Origin: Udeniomyces pyricola
Lineage: Eukaryota > Basidiomycota > Tremellomycetes > Cystofilobasidiales > Mrakiaceae
Length of the DNA stretch: 64,000 nt
Direction: 5' to 3'
Assembly: GCA_039545295.1 (NCBI GenBank)
Contig: BCIK01000017.1
Coordinates: 186,001-250,000, forward strand
The notes beneath the pieces are model-generated. The model was given only the letters and a program-made list of their open reading frames with translations. It made no database searches and was not told where the DNA came from. Shown here in pieces: positions 21,471 through 32,331 of this stretch. Both the position numbers and the translations under genes were made by a program. Position 1 is the stretch's first letter. Each line of letters starts with the position of its first letter.

Positions 21471-24121
21471 GCCAAAACTTCTAAATCTTTTTTCTTTCTT
21501 TTTTTCCCTTCATTCTCATCTTTGTGTTTCCTATGTTTTCTTTCCTTTGACCATCCCTACTCTCACCAACCTTGTCATATGCTCGCTCCTATGTATCCAT
21601 AACATTCCCACTCCTCCTCCTCTCTCTTTTTACTCTCAATACACTTCCTTTTTGTCTTTCTTCTTCTTCTTCTTCTTCTTCGCCACCAGTGGTTGCTTCT
21701 CTCCTTTGTTTGATCTCCGATTTTCTGTGTGTGTGTCTGTGTCAAGCAGCTTCTGTCTCTTCTTGCATTTCTATCCTTGTTCCTCACGCCCTCCCCCCTT
21801 CCCCAGCCTCCCCTGCGCCGGCTCCCTTTCGTCTCCCTCTTCAGACTCCAGCCTGTGATCCCAGTAAAGCCGCTATGCTCATTCCCTCCATCCCATGTAG
21901 CTCTCAACTGTCACCTCATTCCATCCTAGCAACAGTAGTTTAGATCCAATCATCTTCATACGTAACCTCAACCTGTTGAGCAGTACTGATTGTCGAGTCG
22001 ATTCGTACTCGTCCTAGTCTGCGACTGCCTCATTTGATCCATCTTCCATCAACATGATTCATGCATTCTTTGATCCATCTCGGCCCTCTCTCGCGGATTG
22101 ACACGTCCCAGGTCGACATGACTAGCGTTGACATGGTTGACGTTCTCGACGCTCGGTGAATTTGGAAACGATCGACCGACGCACATCCAAATCAGTCCAT
22201 GGAAAATCAATGGAAGGTTTGTAGCTGCGAATCGGATCGACTAGATATCGGAACGTGAGCTTAAGAAGCATTATACGCAGCTTCACTATCAGTTCAATCT
22301 TTTTCTGATCGAGCTCATAGAGGCGCGAGCGCGTAAAAGTAGATGGGATGCGTCGATTCGGAAACCGAGCTCTGGCCAGGCTGACTACGTATAGCGCGCA
22401 AATGCGAGAAAAGGCTGCGGAGACGAAAGGCAGGGAGGGTCTCTTTCGATCTCTTTACCTGTTCACGCTCGGAGATATATCGACGATGTAGACGTAGTCA
22501 TCCGGGCGCCTGTCGTCCATGTAGCATGCATACATGTAATCGTGTCTCGTATGATCTGGCGATCGACATGTCGAAGGGGGTGTCTCAAGACGTGCGTGCC
22601 CGATGTAATACGTACTAAATCATGCAACCATGTGCCAGCTACGCTACGTCGACGACGCCCGTGCAGCTCGGCGTCTGTACATATGCGTCGAAAAAGAAGT
22701 AAATGTAGATTTAGACCCTGCACGTGAGCGATATGGCGTATCTTCTGCTTTTCTCATCGTGTGCTCATAGAATGTATAGGACTGAGAAGAAGATCAAGCT
22801 GTAAAGAAAATATGTCGTCATTACGTAAGATGTCACGTGTTGTATATGTAGTTATTATGACATGCACGATGTTATGATCCATTCACTGTTCAATTGACAT
22901 GCGGGACCATGCGCGTCATAACATGCGCGCGACCAGTCATTGTTGACATATCGGCGCGTTGAATATCAGCTACATGTTGACGCGTCGCCGAGCGCGCTTG
23001 AGCTTGACGCGTCAACGCGTAAACGTGCGAAGAGATTGTCGCGAAATCATCGTGCGTCGAACGACGCGCACGCGCAATAAGCTCAGCCAAGCTCAGCGCT
23101 CAGCAAAGGGGGAATGAATATGCATATTGAATCCACGATCAAGGTCTCGGATTCTTTTTTTTTTGACGTTTACTTCTTCTCTCGCTTCGTCATTGCCCCG
23201 CATCTCTAATTTTTGAGCTCTCGAATATCAGATCTGGTTCCTTTTTTTCCCTTTTTTTTTCTTCTTCTTTCCGTTTCATCATTCTTCTTTCTTCTTCTTT
23301 CCGTTTCATTATTCTTCTTCTTTCACTATGTGGGCTCGTCGCTCAACGCGTTCGAGGTACAACGACGTGTAAGGCATGTCCTGTTCACGAATGTATATAA
23401 CACATTACGTCGTGATACCCACCGCAGGCGGCGGCACGGACACGATAAACCACGATTCCGGTATCGTCTGATGATCGCTTCAGAATTCGGACACTCGCCT
23501 CTCTCCCTTGCGTTTCCCTCGTGTCTCTCCGGTAAGCTCAGACCTCCTGCCGCTACGATCCTCACGCTCTTACTCTCCCGACGACGACTCCTCTGTTTCT
23601 CCTGCTCCAGCTGGGCTGCCCCTGATTGCCCTCATCCTTCCATTCATCCTCCTCTCTCTTTGCTGCCCCTCGCTTCCCTCTTGCCCTACTCTAGCCCTCC
23701 CCTCGGATTCCTCAGCCCCGTAACCACACACAGCACCGGCGGCGCTCGTTTCGCTCCCCCTCTCCCCGCCAACCTCTGACATCCCCAGTTCTTCCCGACC
23801 GATCCCTCGCCCGCCCCCTTGAATCGATTCTCATATCTCTCATCCCCCTATCCACCCCTTATCGCTGAATAAAGCCTTGTTCACAAGACCACTCCCCTCT
23901 TTCTGATAGCGACCTCGTTGCGAACTACCTCAAGCTTTTTTTTTTTTACCCTGGCATCTGCGACCATTGTGTACTGTGCGTCTCCATCACCCAAATTCCA
24001 ACCCTCCACTCTCAAAGTCGCCTCTGTCCGCGCCCCGGCCTCAGTTACTCAGTTCTTCCCTTTCTATCGACTCGTCCGGTCGATCCCATTCCTCCTCCTT
24101 CTCCTCGTCTAGCTCTCATCC
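21471..24121. other. 2.65-kb intergenic region
   Basis: Bases 21471-21900 are a pyrimidine-rich 3' flank. From 21940 to 23150 composition changes to dense CG, TCGA, CATG and CGCG words. Bases 23150-24120 are again C/T-rich. ORFs in the C/T-rich parts lack recognisable domains and are dominated by Phe, Ser and Leu, as such DNA gives in any frame. No gene supported. Confidence 0.6.
22980..23020. promoter_or_regulatory. Cluster of three ACGCGT (MCB-like) sites
   Basis: ACGCGT at 22980, 23007 and 23015, within 41 bases. In yeasts this hexamer is the MBF (Mbp1-Swi6) site of G1/S genes. The next start codon is 1.1 kb downstream, so control of the Ser-rich gene is only a possibility. Confidence 0.4.
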
Positions 24122-25597
24122 ATGCCTCATCCACACCACTCTCGGTTCGGGGACTCACCCTCGAAGCCATCATTCTTCCCCAACGCCTCGTTTTCGTCTT
24201 CGCCCGACCCGGCGAGTGCGGGGTTCCTTCCCCCTGTTCCCCCTCTCTTGCGTCATTGCCACCCTCGGTCCGCTTCGACGCTGTCATCCGTAGTTGCCGA
24301 TTTGACGCCGTCATCTTCCTCCCACGGCTCAGTGTCGTCGTCTTCCGCCTCTTCCCTCTCATCCGCCTCCAGTACCTCCCAATCCTCCTTTTCTGCTTCG
24401 ATCTCAGCCTCAACCTCAGCCTCGGTGCCCTCGCGCTCATTCTTCCGTCCGTTTCCAAAGACGGCTGACATCATCACCACCTCCACAACCGCAACCCCAA
24501 CCGGCTACGCGCCTATTCCTCCCGCTGTTGTTTCTGCCTCGACCGCTGGACGCCCGCTTGCTGGGATGAGTTCGACCCGTTCGTCCTACACCCTCGCTGC
24601 CAAACTCGAAGCGGTCGCCGCTATGCCTCGTAGCCAAAGCCTGTATTCTCCTCATTACGATGACGATGCGGGCGAGGGTGGCACTTATGGCAACTTCTCT
24701 CCCTCGCTCTACCTCTACGACCATGCTTCGCCCTTCTCGACGAACCATACCCCCACGGACGAAGAGCATGTTTCTGAGCCCCTAAACGACACCAGTGACG
24801 TCACCTCGACGAGTGACGGTGTAATGACGTCCTTCCCGTCTTGCAAAACGCTCGGCCCTGGCTCGCCAATGTACGATCCCTTCTTTTCGCCCTCGACCGA
24901 ACACAAGCGACCCCCTCTTGCCAACCGATCGACAGGCTCGTATATCTCGTCCCGCCTCTCGATTCGACCGACGCCCTCGCCGAGTTTCCTCTCGTACCGC
25001 TCGACCACGGGCTCGGAGCCCTCCTCGCCGACTGAGTCGGTGGCGTCGTCCTCATCCTCGTTCTCTTCCTCGTGTCAGCCTCCCCCCATATTGTTGAGCC
25101 CGGTGCTCCAAAACCACGATCAGCTCGATCCGCCGGTATCGCTGGAGGGTAGTCCCCGATCCCGCGCTCCATCCAACGCGCACTACCATTATCACTCCCA
25201 GCAGGCCTTCCCGAACCTGACCTCGAATCTGACCCACGCCCGCTCCAGTTCGTCATGCGACACAACGTCTTCGAATGCTGGGCCACGCTCCCCTCGTTCG
25301 CCTGTGCCGTCATCGTTCCATCCACCATCTCCTGGCATGCTTACTACCCTTGCTTCGCCTACAAAGGAGACCTACGCCGACTCACTTCGTCGACACACCC
25401 GCCAAATGATGGTTCTTGCGAGTGGTGGTGTCGCTGCCGATCTCGACGAGAACCCAGACGGCAAGCGTAATGGCGGAAGTCCAGTCATCGATCCAGGCCC
25501 AAGCCCGAGGGCCCGCAAGCCAGACGCGTGGAAAGGGGCGCTGTATCGAGGGACAATGGTTTACCGCGATGATCAAGAGCATCAGCCTACGTATTGA
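24122..25597 (+). CDS. Ser-rich protein of unknown function, single exon
   Basis: Uninterrupted frame of 491 residues, notable because nearly all neighbours have introns. Ser is very abundant, with Pro and Thr, in blocks such as SSSSFSSSC and in SP/TP sites suited to proline-directed kinases. There is no signal peptide, membrane segment or domain I recognise. Codon-level patterning (third-position C/G, consistent frame over 1.4 kb) and a defined stop support it as a real gene. The most ordered parts are the middle (STRSSYTLAAKLEAVAAM) and the C-terminus (YADSLRRHTRQMMVLASGG, then DAWKGALYRGTMVYRDD). A regulatory or scaffold role is guesswork. The start is the first ATG in frame after a C/T-rich leader. 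Confidence 0.75.
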   Translation: MPHPHHSRFGDSPSKPSFFPNASFSSSPDPASAGFLPPVPPLLRHCHPRSASTLSSVVADLTPSSSSHGSVSSSSASSLSSASSTSQSSFSASISASTSASVPSRSFFRPFPKTADIITTSTTATPTGYAPIPPAVVSASTAGRPLAGMSSTRSSYTLAAKLEAVAAMPRSQSLYSPHYDDDAGEGGTYGNFSPSLYLYDHASPFSTNHTPTDEEHVSEPLNDTSDVTSTSDGVMTSFPSCKTLGPGSPMYDPFFSPSTEHKRPPLANRSTGSYISSRLSIRPTPSPSFLSYRSTTGSEPSSPTESVASSSSSFSSSCQPPPILLSPVLQNHDQLDPPVSLEGSPRSRAPSNAHYHYHSQQAFPNLTSNLTHARSSSSCDTTSSNAGPRSPRSPVPSSFHPPSPGMLTTLASPTKETYADSLRRHTRQMMVLASGGVAADLDENPDGKRNGGSPVIDPGPSPRARKPDAWKGALYRGTMVYRDDQEHQPTY

Positions 25598-26911
25598 GTT
25601 GTCACAGGTTCGTTCGCTTGACTTACCTGAAACGTATAGGTGTTATTGTTTGGGCCAGTCGATTGACAGTTGTCTGCACCTGTCCTTTGCTTTGTTCCTT
25701 CCAAAAGCCAGACGTTTTTGCTCGTCGCAACCTCCTTCTCTCTCCTCTCCGATCCGATGTGTGCCTTCTATCACTGTCACATCGACCTTTTTTTTTCTCC
25801 TTTCTTATGGCTGTGATCCCGCCACTCTCGCTCGTAACTCCTAATCGCTCTTCGACACGCGCTCGACTACTTTGGAATATTCTATACCAAATCGCTGTTT
25901 CATTTCTCCTCTTCTTTTCGGATCCCCGTCCTTTTTACCATACCACCACGCTTTCACACGAACTGTATTTCTACGCTGTTTCGATCCCCTTCATGCCACA
26001 CTCTCTTCTCCCTTCGCTGTTTTAAAGCTCATCTTCCTTTTTCCCTTTGTGTTCTTTCCCTGCCGGGCTTTTCATTCGCTGTTTCATTCTTTCAAAGATC
26101 GTCTTCTGGTTATAGGCCCTTTGGTCACGCGCTTGTCATACATAATACACGATCATCTCCGCTTTCGCGCTTTCTCCGTCCTTTCTATCAAGTTGTTCTT
26201 TTAGACTCCTATTTCCTTCTTCTGCTTCTTCTCGATTCGCTTCGTCATACTTCCCTTTGCTGTTCTTTTCCGAAGCGTTTTCCATTTCTCTTCTTCCCAT
26301 GACACCACTTTCTTTTCCAACTCGAACCTTCTTTTTCCTCGTCTCTCGTTTTCCCCTTTTTTTTTTCTTTTCCACTCTCCTTTTTTCCCCACGACTGCTC
26401 TCGACAATAGCCATACACACCGCGCGCTCAGTTTTCATTCTTTCCTCGGTCTCTACGATACGCTTTTCAGGTCGACCTTTTTTGCTTTTCCTGTCTCTAT
26501 TGCCTCGCCGTCAGCTCAAAGACTCTCCTTCTCCTCGATCGATTTGCCTCGCCGTCTAGCTGATCGACTCCCCCTCAGTTCTAGTCGTCATCGTGAGCTC
26601 CGTTGATCGGACAGATATATATACATACATACATACCACTATGTGGGACTTGAAGGTGACCGAAGTTTCAGGTGGCGAAGTGTGTTTGGGTACTAAGTGA
26701 AACGTGTATATGCGCCAGAATAAGTGATGGCATGTGATGAAGAAAACAGCGCGGCGGGGCTGCAGTTACCGAGGCCGGACGGCGCGTCAGACAGGTTCGG
26801 CGGTCAACGCGTTTAGACGGTCTTTTCCCCTTGTTCCCCAGCTTGTCTTCTCTTCTTTTCTCTTCTCTTCACAATACTCTCAGTCTCGACTCGTTCTCCT
26901 GTCCTCACGCC
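25598..26911. other. Intergenic region, long pyrimidine-rich 3' flank
   Basis: Bases 25650-26570 are C/T-rich on the plus strand with many TTC/CTT words. Bases 26570-26830 are mixed and include a CATA repeat near 26620. No gene supported. Confidence 0.6.
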
Positions 26912-29900
26912 ATGGATCCAGATCCTTACGCCTACACGCGCTCCCTCCCCAGCGCCCTTCACAACAACCACAGCGATCCATCCCGCTCTTCTTCCTCTTC
27001 CTCATCCTCTCGTCGCGAGCCTACACAGAGGCTCCCCCCACCACACCTGCCCAATCCTCCCCCTTTCCCGCTGCCGTCGCTTGTTCAAGCCGCTACCTCC
27101 GCCGCGTCCTCGATACCTCATCACGTCCCCGAGCGACCCAACTCCTCTGCTAGTACCAAGAACGATCCCAATCCTGCCAGTAATGGTATCAAAAACAAAA
27201 AGAATCCCACAGAGAAAAGCAATAACAACAACAACCACGATCAACACCCTACCAACGCCAGCAAGAAAAGCGGCAAGGCTCATGGTAAGGACACTAACTC
27301 GGGTGCCAACAACAACAATAACAAGAATGCTCAGAACAACAGTAACAACAACAGCAAGAGTGCTCAAAACAACAGCAGCAGTAGCAGTACCAACGGCAAA
27401 AACAGCAAGCCCGACAGCGGCGCAGGGGCGACCACCAGCAATGGTCGACGAGAGCGAGAGCGAGGGACCCGACCCGCCAAGAAGCCTGCTGCCTCGAGAG
27501 AGGCTGGCTTCGCTCACAACGCAACCCTCGGTAGCGGTCCTCCAGGAGGTCGAAAGGGAACTGACCCGCTCGTCATACGAGTCCAAAAGTAAGTCCCACG
27601 AACTTGAGACAGAGCAAAGGAAGGGAATGACTTAGAGAGGACCTGACTGACGTGTTTGCTGGGTATCGTTGGTCTTATTCGCAGCATCCCGGAGGACACA
27701 TCCGAAGATGATGTGGCACTTTTGTTCGAACCATACGGTGGCATGTACGTTTAATCTTCAGTCTGGAAGAGAACATTCATGCGCATATACAGGCAAAGCT
27801 GACTCTCGAACCTTGTTTACATGGAACAGTGTCAAAGTCCAGGTGAGCTGTTTTCCCAAGAAAAAGGGGAGGGGGGGGGGGGGGGGGGTTGGGGGGATGC
27901 CTGGTCATGTCGTTTCAAAGATCGCTTCCATACTCACTGCATGCGCTCGTGAATGGGTTTCACTCCACTTCTTTGGCCTGTCATTTAGACGTGGCGATCG
28001 ACGCGACTCAAGAACCTCAACTGCTACGTTGTAAGTCGCGTAGATGCCTGCGTACGTGTGCTCCGGCTTCGTCATTTCTAATCGACTACACCGGTCCATC
28101 CGCTTTTTTTTCCTTGCTTTTCACCCTCGTCTATCTTGATCTTTCAGACGTTTGCCGATCGCAAGACACTCGAAACCGTCGTCTCGTACTTCCCTCGCAA
28201 CGTCATCCTCGATCGCGGCATATGGGCCCGATACTACAAGAAGCCAGGGGGTTACAAGTGCATCATCAGCGAGCCCGTGGGCAACGAGTGGTTCAAGTAC
28301 GTCAGGTCAAGGGATATAGATGGGAGATTCATTGCCTCTTTACAGAATGTTCTGTTCTTTCAAGGAATTCTTGGCCAGCGTTTCGCTTGCTGAGTGAGAT
28401 TTGAGATGTGACTGACATAACTACTGGTATATCCTCAACTTCTCCCCTGTTCTCCCTCCCCTCTAATCGCTCTCGCATCAGATACGAAGCGCCGACGGCT
28501 GCTGACTGGGCGAGAGGTAAACGATCCTCGGAACGCAAGCCCGAACCGACCATCCCAACGGGTCCCTCTTCCTCCTTTGACTTTGTCAGCCCGAGAACAA
28601 GGTCTCCTCCGCCAAGCAACCACAACCGTCGCCATCACGGACCAGACAATCTGGTAGACGACTATCGTCCAAGCATCTCTCACGAGTCGCTACACTGTTC
28701 GCCCTCTCGACACTCCTCCTCGCGTGACGACGCCCGAGATGACGATCGAACGGCAACGGCGACGCAGTCCAAGAAGCGACATGCCAGCTTCAGTGATGAC
28801 GAAGGGTCTCCTTTGAAACGGTCTACGCGACAAACCATGCCCCACACCCGAAATCTGCGTGAACCCTCGATCTCTACCTCGCGCCGAGGGAGGGTTGACG
28901 ATGACGATGACGACGACGATCACATTGACTCTTTGCTTGGTCCCTCGATGTCCGAGTCGACCAGTGCTCTCACTGTGCGCGCTTCCTTTGATGATCGCTT
29001 GGGGCATGTCAGCGAACGTGGCGGTGGCTACGAGTCGGGCACCACATCGATCGCTGATGTCGTCACCCGGCCGAGCTCGCAAGCAACCAAAGAGCCAAGT
29101 CCAATGCCCAGCATGGCGTCCGTTCAGTCGGCCAGGCCAACTACGCGGGGAGGCGATGGTGGCGAGAACCTCCCTCTAAACGGGTTGTATCACCATTCGG
29201 ACGACATCGCTTCAGATCTGACCCATAGACGACACCGTGACTCGCCCGGGCCCACGCGCCACGACTATTCTCCTTTGCCGATGCGCCACTCTCCGCATCC
29301 AGAGGCATTGTCCGAGTTCACCACGTCCCGATACGACATGTTGGCGACCACCACCTCCGTTCCTGCGCCACTTCCACCCTTGACAGCTGGTGAACTCGAG
29401 CAACGTGTGCTCCAACTCGAACGTCACCTCGCCGCGACAAAGGCTCAATCGGTCCAAGTCTACGAGCGTCTCCTCGAGACCGAAGCAAACTGCTTCAAGC
29501 TTGCTGCGCTCGCTCGCAAGGCCGAGCTTGAACGAGACACGGAGATGGCGCTGAAGAAGGAGACTGAGCAGAGACTGGCTCGAGCGCTCGGTATGATTGA
29601 AGAGAACAGTGGGGAGGCAGCGAGACGCAAGCTCGAAGTTGACGTTGATGACGACGAGCATGTGGAGGGTGAAGTCGATCGGCTGTTGGAGATGATGATG
29701 GCGAGTGTCAACGAGGGCGAGGACAACACTAGTGGCGATCAAGGTCGTAACGGTGGGGGTGATGGTCCCTCGAGCCGGATGGTGGTGGACGAACATGGGG
29801 CCTCGTTGGGGATGAGCCTTGACGAAGTGTCCGGCGACAATGGCCGAGCGCCCTACAGGTCGCTCAAGAGCCGGCTGGAGAAGTCACACCCTGAGCTGGG

Positions 29901-29958
29901 TGTGGGCGAGCTGTCGTGGAATGAGGTTGAGGACTTGGTAGCGAGAGCTTCCTCCTGA
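26912..29958 (+). CDS. RRM-domain RNA-binding protein with coiled coil
   Basis: Six exons (26912-27588, 27685-27744, 27830-27842, 27989-28030, 28148-28296, 28482-29958) give 805 residues. The N-terminus is low complexity with Asn/Ser tracts (about residues 95-185). An RRM-like domain follows: RNP2-like VIRVQNIPEDTSEDDVALLF, then KVQTWRSTRLKNLNCYVTFA with an RNP1-like segment, ending about residue 310. After it come disordered Ser/Arg/Asp-rich sequence and a coiled coil (ELEQRVLQLERHLAATKAQS and following, ending near MIEEN), then an acidic tail. No known ortholog is recognised. The RRM is assembled from five exons, one of 13 nt. The intron after it contains an 18-base G run. A second in-frame ATG 81 bases upstream is possible, but the chosen start begins the better-composed protein. 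Confidence 0.85.
27866..27896 (+). repeat. Intronic G-tract, G-quadruplex-prone
   Basis: G4-A-G18-TT-G6 on the coding strand, 24 bases after the 13-nt micro-exon of the RRM gene. Confidence 0.85.
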
Positions 29959-31614
29959 GCGTGTTGATGTTGCAACTTCGTCCTCTATCACCCCCTCGTT
30001 TCTCCTCCATTCCCAGGACCCCGTCGTCCCACGTTCGATCTTGCCCCGCTACTTTCGCATTATTCTCTTTCTTCTCTCGTCATCGCCATGGCTTTGCCTA
30101 CAACATTGCCCTTATCATCTTTGTTCATCCCCGCCCCCTCTTCCGCAAAGACATCCGTCTAACACAAAACCCTAGCATATTCCATCTTTTTTTTTTCATT
30201 CTTCCTCGACTTTTATCGACTTTTTCGCTTCTTTTTTTTTCTTTTTTTCTTGCCCGGATGAGGTTTCTTCTCTCCAGCCTGCTCTCCCCCCCCCCCTCCA
30301 ACCTCCTTACTTTTTCCTGACTTTCTCTCTCTGTCTTTCTGGTCTTTTCTCTACCTTGCCATCCACTTAGTTCCTCCCCAACAACAACCTTCGGCGTCTG
30401 TATCCTCTCACCTTCTTTATCTCCTTCCTCCCAGTTGATCGTTTGAATCGTCTCTTGCTTGCACTCCTTTCGCTCTCCTCCATTTCGTGTGTTCTGAGCT
30501 GCTCCTCCCCGCCGCTGGCATGTCATCGACAGACAACTATGTCTGACACTTTCTCCTTCTTGCGTTTTTTTTTTTTTTTTTTTTTGTCTTGAGCAATAAT
30601 CCTCCTGATCAATTCGTGTATATATACGTACATAGTTATACGTGTACACTCCAAAGGGAGCTGCTTCATCTGCGGTACAGGTCGTCATCACGCACAGGGA
30701 GCGACCGGATGTATAACGGTGTGATATGGCACGAGCTTGGCATGCTTGACATGCGTGAGACTTTGATCGTATAATGCAGATGATGATACGTTGATAACTA
30801 TATAGCACTGGCGATTCGCGCGTCGCGCCAATGCTTATACATAAAGGGAACCGACTCATGATTAAGTTGTCAAGTGTGGGACGAATGGGAAGCGTGCGGA
30901 GGCACTTGACAGGAAAGTTATCGAGGGGACTCCGCGTCGTTGATCACAAGCTGGAACTGCGATAATGCGTTGAAGTCGAGAAGGGTGGATTAGGAAAACG
31001 AAGAGGTTTCAAACTGATCTGCGTAGTACTCAGGTGGTCTGGTCGAACTGATCTGATCATATAGAGCTGATCAATCAGCCGACACTCGTGGTCAGGCCGG
31101 TCAGGATGTTTGATGTCCCGACGAGACCATGAGAGTGACTAGTAGTCGACGATGATTGACAACTAGTATATCGATGCACGCTGCACCAGGCGGAGAAGTT
31201 GCAATCGCCATGTATATATCTGGCTGGCCAACGTTAACCCTGAAGCGGGTGCAGACAGAACACCTTTGGCGGAGGAGATGCAGTGGGTTTTATCGAATTG
31301 ATGGTCGAGATGGCGTGCGGCCGTGATGATTATCCGAGCAGACGAGCAGGGTCGATGAATGGGATCTAATAGCAGCCGGACGTTGGGAGCGAAAGTGCGC
31401 TGGCGTGTAGGGTCATGTCATATTAGTCCCCGGATGGAGATGGCATGTTTGTTTGGGAACACCTATATGTCGAGCGCAGCTGTAGACATGTCTCATGAGA
31501 TTGGTCGAGTGGGGGAACTTTGTATAAGGCTGGCCTTGCTGCGCACAGAGGTCGACGGGGATGGATGGATGGATCCTGCATCATGGCTGACTGGCTGGAT
31601 GAGTGAGAGCGAAG

Positions 31615-31690
<76 letters not shown>

Positions 31691-32327
31691 ATATGGTAGA
31701 GAGACCATATGAATATTGTCGGTAGAAATGGGTTGGAATCAAGCCGATACATCATCTGCACTCATCCATATGACATATCATCCGAGGGACGCAGACAGAC
31801 AGCAAGCAGCGAGGAAGCGTATCTGATGGATAAGCCCCTTCTGGTTCCTTCTCCGCCTTGTGGATGGATATGGATCATCATCACCTCCGCGGCGACTCCG
31901 TCCCCTTTCTTCGTCTTCCTCATCCGAACCAACCGACTCTGGGCCATCCCCACCGCTTCCAAGTTCCTCTACAATCAACTTGACACTTTACCACCCACAC
32001 TAAAAGCAACAGGAGAAAAAAAAACCGAACGGCAACTGACAAACGACTCGCCAACGTACTCATACCGTCATAATTACTCAGCACTCAATTTGACTTATCC
32101 GGTACTCGACCCCATTGACGGCGCCTCATCACCTAACCTAATTGGCCTCGCAGCTTCCCCTTCGACGTTGGACCTTCGCCTTCTTGTCGCCCACTTCGCT
32201 TGCTCCCTCCCTCTTCCGTTCTCCATTCATTTCCTCACCCACCCTTCCCTACACCCTCGACCTCACCAGCATATCTCCTACCTCGCTCGCTGCCCCAAAG
32301 ACCCACACCCCCTCTTGGCATGAGCCC
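29959..32327. other. 2.37-kb intergenic region
   Basis: Bases 29975-30590 are a strongly C/T-rich 3' flank with a T run near 30567-30584. Bases 30600-31610 are mixed, rich in GATC/CATG/TCGA words and direct short repeats. A TG microsatellite follows at 31616-31687. Bases 31860-32327 are the C-rich leader of the kinase gene. No gene supported. Confidence 0.6.
31616..31687. repeat. (TG)36 microsatellite
   Basis: Uninterrupted dinucleotide repeat of about 72 bases, 640 bases upstream of the kinase start codon. Likely length-variable between strains and Z-DNA-prone. Confidence 0.95.
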
Positions 32328-32331
32328 ATGA
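32320..32331 (+). promoter_or_regulatory. Minimal upstream ORF overlapping the kinase start codon
   Basis: ATG AGC CCA TGA encodes Met-Ser-Pro-stop. Its stop codon overlaps the kinase ATG (32328-32330) in the arrangement ATGA. Such overlaps allow termination-reinitiation coupling; whether this leader is transcribed unspliced cannot be seen. Confidence 0.5.

Noticed and set aside
23213..23779. 188-codon plus-strand ORF
   Set aside because: Starts in T/C repeats, is Phe/Leu/Ser-rich as such DNA must be, and has no domain; treated as leader or intergenic.
27002..27586. 194-codon minus-strand ORF opposite the RRM gene
   Set aside because: Val-rich mirror of the Asn/Ser repeats; no independent coding evidence.
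31359..31712. ORFs through the TG microsatellite
   Set aside because: Any dinucleotide repeat is open in several frames; Val-Cys or Thr-His runs are artefacts.
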